A stretch of 64,000 bases of DNA from Paludibacteraceae bacterium (GTDB taxonomy: Bacteria > Bacteroidota > Bacteroidia > Bacteroidales > Paludibacteraceae). The stretch's first letter is position 1. The number at the start of each line of letters is the position of its first letter. The position numbers were made by a program, and so were the translations under genes. Under the pieces are notes generated by a model that worked only from the letters and a program-made list of their open reading frames with translations, searched no databases and was not told where the DNA came from. Location of the stretch: contig CAJOMJ010000001.1 in assembly GCA_905235505.1 (NCBI GenBank), positions 1 through 64,000 on the forward strand. Direction: 5' to 3'. This document shows positions 26,698 to 35,567 of this stretch, one piece after another.

Positions 26698-28728
26698 TTA
26701 TTTTGTTGTAATTCTGAGGATACGTTTTTCGTTGTCTATTTCTATCTTACCGAGCCGCTGAAGTACGGACTGTCCGAGCAGGAGCGGGGCATTCTGACTC
26801 TTCACGACAGAGGCACGGACGTTCTGCAGTTCAAGTCCGCCGAAGTTGATTTGACGCAGGTTGACAGTAGTGCCGACAGATACATTACCGTCGGCGGTCA
26901 TATAGCGTTGTGTTCCAACAACGTCTTTATCAGAGAGGTAACCGTTTTTGAACATGAAGTTGGCTTCTACTTGCGAAATAGTAACATCGGAGGCACCAGT
27001 GTCGAATACGAAGTTGAGGGGGAGGTTATTGATAGTGCAATCGACTTTGGTAACTCCGTTGGCAGCCGAGAAAGGCACTTCCACTATGCGCTCTTCGCCT
27101 GTTTGCTCCTCTTGCCCGGAATTGAAATTCAGGATGCGCTGTCTGGCTATCTGCTCGTATTTCTGAAGGAGTTGGTCAAACTCGTCTCCATGCAGGCTCT
27201 GGAAATCGATGTCTTGACGGATGTGATTGAAATTGATATTGCCATCTGCAAGTTCTTCTTCAAGAGTCTTCATAGCGAGTTGTTTCTCTCCGAGAAGAGC
27301 ATAAGCGCATGCCACATTATAGTGATACTCAAACGGGGCAGTGTCAGCATTGAGCAGACTGTCAGCAATAAGACGTGCCTCGTCATTTTTCCCGAGCAGA
27401 ATCTTAGCAAACATACGTATTTCTACATTCCTGCTATTTTCAACACGCAGATAGTCTTTCTCTGCTTTCTCTGTTTCTCCGATGGCTGCAAAGCTCCGTG
27501 CACGGTAAAATCTGAACCAGTCTGCAGAACTATTGAGTGCCAAAGCCATATCATAGTCTTCAATAGCCTGTTTGTAGTTCCTGCGATCAAAGTGGAAGCC
27601 AGCCCGAGTGAAGTAGAGGTCAGCATTGTCGGGGTCATCATCTATGAGTTTATTGATATCAGCATACATCAGTTCGACACTATCCATATCGTTGAATATA
27701 TTGGCACGAGCGTAGATATAGGAAGTCTCGGTAGAGTCAGCGGATATAGCCTCGTTGATATATCTGAGTGCGTTGGGGAAGTCTCCCATCTTTGAGTAGA
27801 ACCCTGAGAGGTAGTAATCAAAATGTGGAGTTGGGCTGATACTACGCATTTTCTGACAAATAGTTATTGCCTCCTCATACTCTTTTTGATTTTCAAGGAC
27901 AGGCAGTTGGTAAAGATACCAATCTATTACATTGGGATTCTTCTGTGACTGAGCCTTCAGTCGTAGTTTTACGAGTTGAACGAACTCCGGTGCTGTACAT
28001 TTGCTCAGGAGATCAAAAGCAGTTTCTTCATAGCTTTCCAGTTTCAGTGCTTCAATGAGATGCGAGACAGCCTCTTCGTACATTCCCAACTCCACCTCTG
28101 CCGCAGCCATACCACTATAAGTGAATGAGCGTTCTGCCAATTGGTGGGCAGTTTTGAATTGTTCGAGTGCCTCTTCAAACTTTTTCTGTTCAAAGAGGTT
28201 GTTGCCTAAATAGATATTACCGCGTATCAGTCCGGGAGTGAGTTTGATATACTCTCTGAAGTCAGCGTCGGACTTATCCCATTGTTTCATTTTAGAATAG
28301 AGTAATCCGCGTTCCTCATACCACTCTTCGTTCTTGGGTTCAGCCTTAACGGAAGCATTAAAATACGTAAGTGCCTTAGTGGTATCAGAAAGTTGCAAGT
28401 AAAGTTTTCCCAAGAAGTTGTTTGTCCATGCGATATAATACTTATCCGCTTTAGGAAGATATTTCAAGGCATTTTCAGCCAAATAAATTGCAGTACCTCT
28501 CTCTTTCTTTTGGGAGTAGGCCAATGCCATCCATGAGTAGGCATACCCATTCTTCGGGTTCTGACTAATTTCTTTATTCAGGAAGTCAATAGCCTCATCG
28601 AGATCGTCGGACTTGACAAGTTCTACACCTCGTTGGTAGTTGTAGGAATCGGGGCGTTTCGGCTCCTTGGCGAAAGCTGACTGGCAGATAAGGACTGCTA
28701 CAAAAGACAGTAAAATAACACGTTTCAT
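26698..28728 (-). CDS. Exported TPR protein with C-terminal retropepsin-like aspartic protease domain
   Basis: A 676-residue protein with a clean signal peptide (MKRVILLSFVAVLICQSAFA). At least ten TPR-type helical pairs run from about residue 27 to 500 (e.g. AYSWMALAYSQKKERGTAIY). A single clan AA aspartic protease domain fills residues 560-676: FDTGASDVTIS with catalytic D576, and PLLLGQSVLQRLG near the end. One domain implies a homodimer if active. It is the first gene of the operon and is separated from the JAB gene by 5 bp. An exported protease with a cytoplasmic conjugation cassette is odd and suggests the system responds to, or acts on, the envelope. That link is inference. Confidence 0.85.
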   Translation of the reverse strand: MKRVILLSFVAVLICQSAFAKEPKRPDSYNYQRGVELVKSDDLDEAIDFLNKEISQNPKNGYAYSWMALAYSQKKERGTAIYLAENALKYLPKADKYYIAWTNNFLGKLYLQLSDTTKALTYFNASVKAEPKNEEWYEERGLLYSKMKQWDKSDADFREYIKLTPGLIRGNIYLGNNLFEQKKFEEALEQFKTAHQLAERSFTYSGMAAAEVELGMYEEAVSHLIEALKLESYEETAFDLLSKCTAPEFVQLVKLRLKAQSQKNPNVIDWYLYQLPVLENQKEYEEAITICQKMRSISPTPHFDYYLSGFYSKMGDFPNALRYINEAISADSTETSYIYARANIFNDMDSVELMYADINKLIDDDPDNADLYFTRAGFHFDRRNYKQAIEDYDMALALNSSADWFRFYRARSFAAIGETEKAEKDYLRVENSRNVEIRMFAKILLGKNDEARLIADSLLNADTAPFEYHYNVACAYALLGEKQLAMKTLEEELADGNINFNHIRQDIDFQSLHGDEFDQLLQKYEQIARQRILNFNSGQEEQTGEERIVEVPFSAANGVTKVDCTINNLPLNFVFDTGASDVTISQVEANFMFKNGYLSDKDVVGTQRYMTADGNVSVGTTVNLRQINFGGLELQNVRASVVKSQNAPLLLGQSVLQRLGKIEIDNEKRILRITTK

Positions 28729-29335
28729 GATGTTGTGATGGTTTGGAAGTTAATTATTTAATGTTAGTATTTGCATAGATATGTTGAAAACAGGCAAAAG
28801 GTAACCTCTCATTTGGTTTCACTGTTGACAATTAGGGAGAGCAACCTAATGGCAGGAAGGGAACAAGCATGGAGCGGGGCATTAGTAATTGTCATAATAG
28901 TAATGTTTTTAGGGTTGATACATGATGGTTGTTTTATTCTCCGATGGTTTGGTTGTAGGTTATAATGGCAACAGGTTTTGTTAGTTTTCATTGACAAAGG
29001 TAGAGGTTTGCCGTTGATGCAGCAAGAGGAATGTATGAGGTTAGGAGGGCAATGTATGAAGTACATGGGGAGTCGGCACTTCGTACATAACAGTATGATG
29101 CGGGGGGGTGCGAAAGCAAGTCCACATCACACTTGCGAGGCGTCGTTCAGACGTCTGCATACAGAGGTGTTACTAAGGGAAAGAATGGTTAACTTGTGCA
29201 ATACTGCAACAGAAACCGCCCTTAGAGCCCTCTTTAGTTAATTAGTAAGAGAATGTGATGAACAATTAGATACATGACTGTCAAGGTTTTAAGTTTAATA
29301 ATAACGACCGCAAGACTAACTCTGTCTTGCGTTTG
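28729..29335. other. Long gene-free leader upstream of the ubiquitin-like operon
   Basis: About 600 bp separate the operon start from the distal promoter at 29336-29367. Both strands carry only short or low-quality open frames. Visible structure: an 8-bp hairpin CGCAAGAC/GTCTTGCG (29309-29316 with 29324-29331) just downstream of the distal promoter, the stem GCAAGT/ACTTGC (29116-29121 with 29131-29136), the palindrome CAGACGTCTG (29148-29157), and a second promoter at 28995-29026. A structured leader or a small RNA is possible; no known family was recognised. Confidence 0.5.
28995..29026 (-). promoter_or_regulatory. Proximal promoter of the ubiquitin-like operon
   Basis: Minus strand: CTTG (29023-29026), 20 bp, TACCTTTG (28995-29002). 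The predicted start near 28988 gives a leader of about 260 nt before the ATG at 28728. Confidence 0.55.
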
Positions 29336-29367
29336 CAAAGGTATAGGAAATATTTTATCTGTGCAAG
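29336..29367 (-). promoter_or_regulatory. Distal promoter facing the ubiquitin-like operon
   Basis: Minus strand: CTTG (29364-29367), 20 bp, TACCTTTG (29336-29343). It closely resembles the rpmB promoter at 42085-42116, including the TTGCACA-like context at -33. Transcription would cross 600 nt before the first gene. Confidence 0.55.
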
Positions 29368-29411
29368 AGGGAGAATATATTTTTATACATTTTTTATGGC
29401 ACGGGAAACAA

Positions 29412-29437
29412 GAGACGTGACAATGGCGCGTCTCTAC
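29412..29437. repeat. GAGACGTGAC palindromic dispersed repeat, copy 2
   Basis: GAGACGTGACAATGG then CGCGTCTCTAC, one mismatch to the copy at 5830, in the gap between cysE and the distal promoter of the ubiquitin-like operon. Confidence 0.75.
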
Positions 29438-29491
29438 AATATACTGATATGGGTGGGGGGAGAGGAGCAGTGTAGAGAGTGGAATCCTGTT

Positions 29492-30382
29492 CTACTCGTC
29501 TGTCTCGTCTCTTTTTTGCAGCGGAGCAGCCTGGGTGATGACCGAATAAGGGGGTACATCAGTGTCTATCCACACGTTGCCGCCGATTACTGTATGATGA
29601 CCGATGGTGATTCTGCCAAGAATAGAGGAGTTGGAATATACGGTCACGTTGTCCTCCAAGATAGGATGCCGCGGGTCGTCTATCGGAAGACCCTTCTCGT
29701 TGAAAGTGAAGTTCTTAGCACCCAGTGTGACTCCCTGATAGAGCATACAATGGCTGCCGATGATAGTGGTCTTGCCCACTACGATACCCGTGCCGTGGTC
29801 GATGGCGAAATACTCTCCTATCTCTGCCGCGGGGTGAATATCGATACCTGTCTGCGAGTGAGCCACCTCCATGATGATACGCGGCAGGACGGGCACTCCT
29901 AATTTGTAGAGTTCGTGTGCAGTACGATGGTGAATCATCACCTGAATACCCGGATACGAGAGTATCACTTCACCGTAGTTGTCCACAGCGGGGTCACGCA
30001 TCGTTACTGCCTCTATGTCGGTCAGGAGCAAGTGCTTTATCTTAGGCAATTGGAATATAAACTGCCTTGCTATTTCATCTGCTTTGTCCGAATCGAGCGC
30101 CTCACAATCAGTGCAGAACACCATACTGGCGGCAATCTCCTGTCGCAGGATGTTGAATATCTTTTCCACGCTGTTATCCACCTGACTCTTACGTGAGTGA
30201 ATACGATGTGCCTTGGCAAGGAAGAAATCGGGGAAAAGGACACACTTGATTTGTTCTATCAATTCGTTTATCTGATGTATGGAAGGTATAGGCATATTGG
30301 TACGCAAGCACATACGGTCTTCCGCCTCTACTGCATCCACCAATTGCATCTTCACATCATATAAGGGGTCTGTTTCTTTCAT
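29492..30382 (-). CDS. cysE: Serine O-acetyltransferase
   Basis: A 296-residue SAT with an N-terminal helical domain and a left-handed beta-helix. Active-site motifs are MIHHRTAHELYKLG and FAIDHGTGIVVG. Hexapeptide repeats run through VIGGNVWIDTDVPPYSV. It acetylates serine with acetyl-CoA as the first step of cysteine synthesis. It is the third gene of a minus-strand run (RCK/RyR protein, endonuclease I, cysE) and starts 10 bp after the endonuclease stop. No sulfur-metabolism neighbour is present. Confidence 0.93.
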   Translation of the reverse strand: MKETDPLYDVKMQLVDAVEAEDRMCLRTNMPIPSIHQINELIEQIKCVLFPDFFLAKAHRIHSRKSQVDNSVEKIFNILRQEIAASMVFCTDCEALDSDKADEIARQFIFQLPKIKHLLLTDIEAVTMRDPAVDNYGEVILSYPGIQVMIHHRTAHELYKLGVPVLPRIIMEVAHSQTGIDIHPAAEIGEYFAIDHGTGIVVGKTTIIGSHCMLYQGVTLGAKNFTFNEKGLPIDDPRHPILEDNVTVYSNSSILGRITIGHHTVIGGNVWIDTDVPPYSVITQAAPLQKRDETDE

Positions 30383-30392
30383 ATACAGGGAA

Positions 30393-31682
30393 TTACAAAA
30401 CTATTATCTTATCTGTAAGGTTGCCTGCTCTTACAACATACAAGCCCTGCGGGAGTTGTAGTGTCAGGTCACCTCCGGCGCAGGGCTGCTCATATATTGT
30501 CATGCCGGATAATGAATATATCGTCAGCGGAGTATCATGCAAGTCATGCAGTGTCACCGTGTTGCCGGATACTGTTATCTGAAGCGGTTGCCGGTATTGC
30601 TCAAGCGATGTAATCTCATCGGTGAGAATAGAGACATTGTCTGTTACATTGCCAAGGGTGAGTCGTCCGGTGTTGGGGTCGTAGTTGAAGCCGGCACCTG
30701 AGACAGCGATAGTCTTAGGATGAGAGCCGTCGGGTTTGCCGAGATATGCAACAAAACCGTCTTGGGTAGTCAGGCGGTGGGCAGGTTGCATAATCATGTT
30801 GGTTGTTACTTCATAGGTAGTGATTTCGTTCTTCAGCATCAACAATGCCAACTCCGGATAATCAATAAACGGGTTGCGGTTGCCCTGATAGTCCTGTCCA
30901 CCGTCGTTGCGCACTATCTCTGTAAGTGAAGGCGGGTCTTGCATGTGCCACTTGAAGAGAATAGCAAGACTCTCGAACACGGCTTCTGAGTTGCCTAACT
31001 TGTCGAGCAACTGAGCCTTACCGTTATACAAGTCATTCTTGTAGCCGTTCATCTCGCCATAGACGAGATAGTCGTAGAGAATGATTCTTGCACAGTCACC
31101 GCGATATGTGCCATTATTCGTTCTCTTGTAATACGGGTTCTTGATTGCCAACTCATCAGGGTCGTAGAAGCCGCTGCCTTCACCATATCCGTCATTACCC
31201 CGGGTGGAGTTGTCCTTGGTCAGAGCCGGTCTGACAGAAAGCATATCATAGCCCATCGGCGATGAAGTCTTGGCACCTTTGGACTGGGGCCACACGTGTT
31301 CTCTGTTCCACGTACTACCCGAATCCCAAGTTGCGTCGGCAGAAGTCCCCGAGTAGAAAGCAATAAAGTTTGAAGGGCTGTTAAGGTCGCTGTCCACTGC
31401 CCCGTAAGCATAGCGCAACGTGTTGTAACTAAGTCCGTAGCCGTCGGTGCGACAGGTGTTACCCATAAGAGTATTGAGCAGATGAAACAACGTCTCCCCG
31501 TCATTCTGACAAAGATTCCCGTAGGCATAATCGCCGGTGTAGTAGTCCGCTTGCTTTGCTTTATAAGCAGAATATGCGGCTGCGCCATCATCGCTTGCCA
31601 CATGCGCCTGCATGTCTATTTGAGCATCAAGCACAGACAACGACAAAAAGAGACATAATGTTATTGACAGGGTCTTTTTCAT
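30393..31682 (-). CDS. Secreted endonuclease I family nuclease with C-terminal sorting-type tail
   Basis: A 429-residue protein. The ATG at 31682 gives a proper signal peptide (MKKTLSITLCLFLSLSVLDA), so the in-frame ATG 11 codons upstream is not used. The endonuclease I core is clear: the His-metal finger WNREHVWPQSKGAK, DMLSVRPALTKDNSTRGNDGYG and KWHMQDPPSLTEIVRND. The last 80 residues (LTIYSLSGMTIYEQPCAGG, LPQGLYVVRAGNLTDKIIVL) look like a type A type IX secretion signal. It probably degrades extracellular DNA for nutrition. Confidence 0.9.
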   Translation of the reverse strand: MKKTLSITLCLFLSLSVLDAQIDMQAHVASDDGAAAYSAYKAKQADYYTGDYAYGNLCQNDGETLFHLLNTLMGNTCRTDGYGLSYNTLRYAYGAVDSDLNSPSNFIAFYSGTSADATWDSGSTWNREHVWPQSKGAKTSSPMGYDMLSVRPALTKDNSTRGNDGYGEGSGFYDPDELAIKNPYYKRTNNGTYRGDCARIILYDYLVYGEMNGYKNDLYNGKAQLLDKLGNSEAVFESLAILFKWHMQDPPSLTEIVRNDGGQDYQGNRNPFIDYPELALLMLKNEITTYEVTTNMIMQPAHRLTTQDGFVAYLGKPDGSHPKTIAVSGAGFNYDPNTGRLTLGNVTDNVSILTDEITSLEQYRQPLQITVSGNTVTLHDLHDTPLTIYSLSGMTIYEQPCAGGDLTLQLPQGLYVVRAGNLTDKIIVL

Positions 31683-31711
31683 GACAGTACTATTATTATT
31701 AAGGTAACCTT

Positions 31712-33592
31712 TCAACTCTCAAGTTTATCATTTATCTTTTTTGCCAAGGCAGCAGAGAGTACGGCGTCTTTGTTGATGCTGACAGGTGTAAGATCGGCAA
31801 AAGGTGCTATATTATGATGATAGAATTGAGCCTTGAGATTGCTTATAGTCTCTTCTGCATTTTCAGCTCTACCCCACTCAAGGTCATCACGCGTCTGCTT
31901 GTCAATGGCACGGAAGCCTACCAGCAGCTTCTCCATGTTCCAACGGTTGTGTTCCAGTTGAGCCATATACTGCTCGGGCATCCGGTGTAAAGTAGCGAGA
32001 GCATAATTGGCATTGTAGATATTGGAGAATTGCGCAGCCAAACGCAGGTTTGCCCAGAGACTTTCAGCGGTCTTGCCCTGCGGATTACCAAAATGTTGCT
32101 CGTATGTATAGTTGGTTTCCTTTGCCCAACTGAGACGAGTGAAGAAACTGTCATCATAGCAGTTATCACCCATACCGAACGGATAGAAACGCCTGAATAC
32201 TTCGCTTTGTCGCATCCACTGCACTTCTGCATCACCTTCAGGCTGGTAGATAAGTATCGGAGTCTCAGACTTAAGCAGTTCTTCAGGCAGATACATTGCA
32301 GCAGCAAGATTGTGATAACCGTTATCGCCTGCTATGGCAATGGTAAGTATCTGTTTGGAGTCACAGGCACATGCGTTCAGATATGCTCTCACTGCCTCTG
32401 TCTCCACTCCGGCGGAAACAAACTCCCACTCTACATCGAGGAAATCACCCTTCGTGAGTTCTCCATTTTGCTTTGTCACTTTCAGAGAGCCGTTTTCTTG
32501 CGCAAGTTGTCTCCAATGTGACATTTGGAATAAAGCATCATAATGCCCACGGAAGAAATCAGCCTCTTGCTCTATGTTGTCCTCAATAAAGGTTATCTTC
32601 GTGCGCAGGCTGCTGTCTCTAATAGCATTAGGATAATGAGCTATATGTGCAGCCGTGGTTGAAAGAGCATAAGACATCTCAGTCATACCCACTATCACCA
32701 AGTGAACATATTTATCGGAATCGTAGCCGGCTTCATCCCTGTCAAGAGACATGTACCTATAGTCGAAACCAATGGGTTTTCTTGTTACAAACACTTGCTG
32801 GGCAATACTCTCCATATTGTTTATAACCATCAGATTTACTCCGAAGTTGCTCTGTCGTTCGGTCTGCATCTGCAACAAGCGGAGAGTAGAGAAATGTGTG
32901 CACAGCATATAGCAGTCTTTCAGGCTGTCGCTCTCGGGAAGAATCTTCTTCATTGTACTCAAGCACTGAAGCACATGAGCATCATGACCTGCATCATCGC
33001 ACTCGCCCATTATGTATATTGCCTGTGCATCTTTAGCATATACACTTTCAAGCTGTTCTGCCTTGCATATATCACCCTGCAGCACCACCACTCTGTCTGC
33101 CACTTCATTACTCAGTTCGGCAAACAGACGCTCGCGGAGGTCATTGGCATCTTTCTCACTGAGCACTACTATCTTTGTCTTGCTGTCAGGTACTCTATTG
33201 GCGACTCCGGCTATTGTGCCTGCCAGACTCTTATCGGAACCAAGGAAAAGCAGGTGACGGCGGAAACGGAAACGGGCGGAACCATTGTTGTATGCCTCAC
33301 CCCATCCGGTAAGAATATTTGTAAGTACACTGACAAGAAATCCCCCCACAAGAACAACACCCATTAAGTTGATAAACACCTGCAATACAAACGCCCAACC
33401 GGTAGTATAATCCATGAAATGACCCGGGTCAAGCACCATGCCCAGAGTCTCTGCAAAAGGTATCTTAAGCAGGTATTTATTTATCAGCCACACTATTATA
33501 AGCAACACTCCGGTTAAACCGAACAACCAGAAGAACTGTACTCCGTCGCCCCGTGAGGCATTCTTGTATAATCTGAACCACTTGTTTTTCAT
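31712..33592 (-). CDS. Membrane protein with RCK/TrkA-N-like and RyR domains (CASTOR/POLLUX-like)
   Basis: A 626-residue protein; the ATG at 33592 (MKNKWFRLYKN) follows the promoter at 33619-33650. Two hydrophobic segments (about 22-42 and 66-98) precede an NAD-binding Rossmann region starting at HLLFLGSDKSLAGTIAG and repeated later (VHLVIVGMTEMSYALSTTAA). A C-terminal RyR domain holds LEHNRWNMEKLLVGFRAID. No K+ selectivity filter (TVGYG) is visible. Similar proteins are described as CASTOR/POLLUX-like or TrkA-N/RyR proteins. A nucleotide-gated ion transport or sensing role is inferred. Confidence 0.75.
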   Translation of the reverse strand: MKNKWFRLYKNASRGDGVQFFWLFGLTGVLLIIVWLINKYLLKIPFAETLGMVLDPGHFMDYTTGWAFVLQVFINLMGVVLVGGFLVSVLTNILTGWGEAYNNGSARFRFRRHLLFLGSDKSLAGTIAGVANRVPDSKTKIVVLSEKDANDLRERLFAELSNEVADRVVVLQGDICKAEQLESVYAKDAQAIYIMGECDDAGHDAHVLQCLSTMKKILPESDSLKDCYMLCTHFSTLRLLQMQTERQSNFGVNLMVINNMESIAQQVFVTRKPIGFDYRYMSLDRDEAGYDSDKYVHLVIVGMTEMSYALSTTAAHIAHYPNAIRDSSLRTKITFIEDNIEQEADFFRGHYDALFQMSHWRQLAQENGSLKVTKQNGELTKGDFLDVEWEFVSAGVETEAVRAYLNACACDSKQILTIAIAGDNGYHNLAAAMYLPEELLKSETPILIYQPEGDAEVQWMRQSEVFRRFYPFGMGDNCYDDSFFTRLSWAKETNYTYEQHFGNPQGKTAESLWANLRLAAQFSNIYNANYALATLHRMPEQYMAQLEHNRWNMEKLLVGFRAIDKQTRDDLEWGRAENAEETISNLKAQFYHHNIAPFADLTPVSINKDAVLSAALAKKINDKLES

Positions 33593-33618
33593 ACTCTGAC
33601 TATAAAGCAATTTTGCTG

Positions 33619-33650
33619 CAAAGGTAAACATAATTGTTCACTTACACAAA
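33619..33650 (-). promoter_or_regulatory. Promoter of the RCK/RyR-endonuclease-cysE run
   Basis: Minus strand: TTTG (33647-33650), exactly 20 bp, TACCTTTG (33619-33626). It is back-to-back with the amylase promoter, six bases apart. Confidence 0.75.
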
Positions 33651-33656
33651 TTCATG

Positions 33657-33688
33657 TTTGGCAGTTTCATTTATTTGCGTTATCTTTG
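33657..33688 (+). promoter_or_regulatory. Promoter of the alpha-amylase-rmuC pair
   Basis: TTTG (33657-33660), exactly 20 bp, TATCTTTG (33681-33688). The ATG is at 33723. Confidence 0.78.
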
Positions 33689-33722
33689 CAGAGTATAACC
33701 ATAACACATATTCTATATTACC

Positions 33723-35567
33723 ATGAAAAAAACTATTATCTTCGCTACAGCCGCTGTTCTTCTGACATGCTGCACACAAAGTACTCACACGCCTACACTT
33801 ACCGACCCGCAACCCGAAGTTACCCGCTTAGAGCCGCTCTCTTGGTGGACTGATATGCATACTCCTCTCACTCTTATGTTCTATGGCAACGATCTTCAGG
33901 ATGCCCGTGTTACGGTTGAACCCAAGGGGGGTATCATCATCAAAGGTCAGCATAATGCAGAGAATAAGAACTACCTGTTTGTTGATGTTGATGTCCGCAA
34001 GGCAGGAGACTATACTTTTACTCTCACACAAGGCGACAAGCAAACCACGGTGGACTACGTGATAGAAAACCGTCGTGAAGGTAGTCGCATGCGAAAGAGT
34101 TTCACATCTGCCGATGTCATTTATCTTATTATGTCCGACCGTTTCGTGGACGGAGACCCTACTAACAATTCTACTGACGACACGCAGGAGAAAGCCGACA
34201 AGAGCAATATCAACTGCCGATACGGAGGAGACATACAAGGTATCATCAACTCCTTTGACCATATCACTAAGCTCGGTGCTACCGCTATCTGGCCTACCCC
34301 GCTACTGCTTGACGATGAACCTTCGTGGAGTTATCACGGATATGCATGCTCCGACTATTACCATATTGACCCGCGCTTTGGCAGCAACGAACAATACAAA
34401 CAGATGGTGGCATTGGCTCACGAGAAAGGGCTCAAGTTCCTCATGGATATGGTACCCAACCATTGTGGAGCTATGCACTGGTGGATGAGCGACCTGCCTT
34501 ATAACGACTGGATAAACCAGTTCCCCGAATTCACCAACACCAACAACGCCTTCTCTGCCAACTACGATATCAATGCCTCTGAATACGACCGTATCCGCAA
34601 CAATCGCGGCTGGTTCGACCTGCCTATGCCCGACATGAATCTCAATAACCCCGACTTGCTTCAGTACTTCAAGCAATGGGCGGTCTGGTGGATTGAATAT
34701 GCCGACCTTGACGGTCTGCGTGTGGATACCTACCCTTATATAGAAAAAGAACCTGCGGCTGAATGGTGCAAAGCTATCATAGAAGAGTATCCGGAAATGA
34801 ACATAGTTGGAGAATGTTGGACACGCCCTGCTTCCGCTGTGGCTTATTGGCAGGCAGAAACCGTCAATCCTGACGGATTCAATTCACACCTGCCCTCAGT
34901 TATGGATTTCCCCGTAGAAGAGGCTATTCGTCAGGCACTTGAAAACGATGGTAACTATTGGGGAGGCGGCCTGACAAAGGTGTATGACGCAGTTTCCCAA
35001 GACTATCTGTATGCAGATGTCAACCGTCTCTTACTCTTTGTCGGCAACCACGACATGGATCATATTGCCGATATAGTCAAAGATAACGACCCGCGCCGCG
35101 TAAAACTTGCTCTCACTCTCGTTGCCACCATGCGGGGTATTCCGCAGTTGTTCGCAGGCGATGAGTATGGTCAGCGCTCTGTTGACCTCAGCCGGGGGCA
35201 CAGCGGACTCCGGCAACCGCTACCACAGGAAGACAGTCTGACAGAGGCAGAAAAAGATATGTTTGACTTTCAAAGCCGCTTGTTCCAATTCCGCAAAGAG
35301 CAGGAAGTACTGCATACCGGCAAGACCATGCATTTCATAAGCCGTGACAACACCTACGCCTTCTTCCGTTATAACGACACAGAAGCAGTGTTCGTCTTTG
35401 CAAACGCAGCAACTGACAAGCGACTTGTACCTGTTGACCACTATCAAGAGATTATCTCTCTGTATAATCCTCATGGAGAGGATGTCCTTACAGGCGAACC
35501 TGTTGACCTCACTCAACCATTCTTTATTGAACCACTGACAAGCATTGTAGTAAAACTAAACAAATGA
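33723..35567 (+). CDS. GH13 alpha-amylase family lipoprotein (neopullulanase/cyclomaltodextrinase-like)
   Basis: A 614-residue protein with a lipoprotein-type signal (MKKTIIFATAAVLLTCC). An N-terminal beta-sandwich (about 25-115) precedes the GH13 barrel: IYLIMSDRFVDGD, DMVPNHCG, the nucleophile Asp in DGLRVDTYPYIEK, the acid Glu in NIVGECW and the third Asp in FVGNHDMDHI. The tail is the usual small beta domain. Such enzymes cleave alpha-1,4 (and some alpha-1,6) glucans and often belong to Sus-like starch systems, but no SusC/D pair is adjacent. It overlaps rmuC by 4 bp. Confidence 0.9.
   Translation: MKKTIIFATAAVLLTCCTQSTHTPTLTDPQPEVTRLEPLSWWTDMHTPLTLMFYGNDLQDARVTVEPKGGIIIKGQHNAENKNYLFVDVDVRKAGDYTFTLTQGDKQTTVDYVIENRREGSRMRKSFTSADVIYLIMSDRFVDGDPTNNSTDDTQEKADKSNINCRYGGDIQGIINSFDHITKLGATAIWPTPLLLDDEPSWSYHGYACSDYYHIDPRFGSNEQYKQMVALAHEKGLKFLMDMVPNHCGAMHWWMSDLPYNDWINQFPEFTNTNNAFSANYDINASEYDRIRNNRGWFDLPMPDMNLNNPDLLQYFKQWAVWWIEYADLDGLRVDTYPYIEKEPAAEWCKAIIEEYPEMNIVGECWTRPASAVAYWQAETVNPDGFNSHLPSVMDFPVEEAIRQALENDGNYWGGGLTKVYDAVSQDYLYADVNRLLLFVGNHDMDHIADIVKDNDPRRVKLALTLVATMRGIPQLFAGDEYGQRSVDLSRGHSGLRQPLPQEDSLTEAEKDMFDFQSRLFQFRKEQEVLHTGKTMHFISRDNTYAFFRYNDTEAVFVFANAATDKRLVPVDHYQEIISLYNPHGEDVLTGEPVDLTQPFFIEPLTSIVVKLNK

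Noticed and set aside
23984..28728. CBASS type II or a classical PRTRC/Bil operon
   Set aside because: No CD-NTase, no E1-E2 fusion, no effector and no beta-grasp modifier were found. Individual E1, E2 and JAB families are shared, so a distant relation remains possible, but the gene set does not fit those named systems.
28978..29241. 87-codon open frame on the plus strand in the leader of the ubiquitin-like operon
   Set aside because: Met/Cys/Arg-rich, no domain, no matching promoter or ribosome site, and it opposes the two clear minus-strand promoters.
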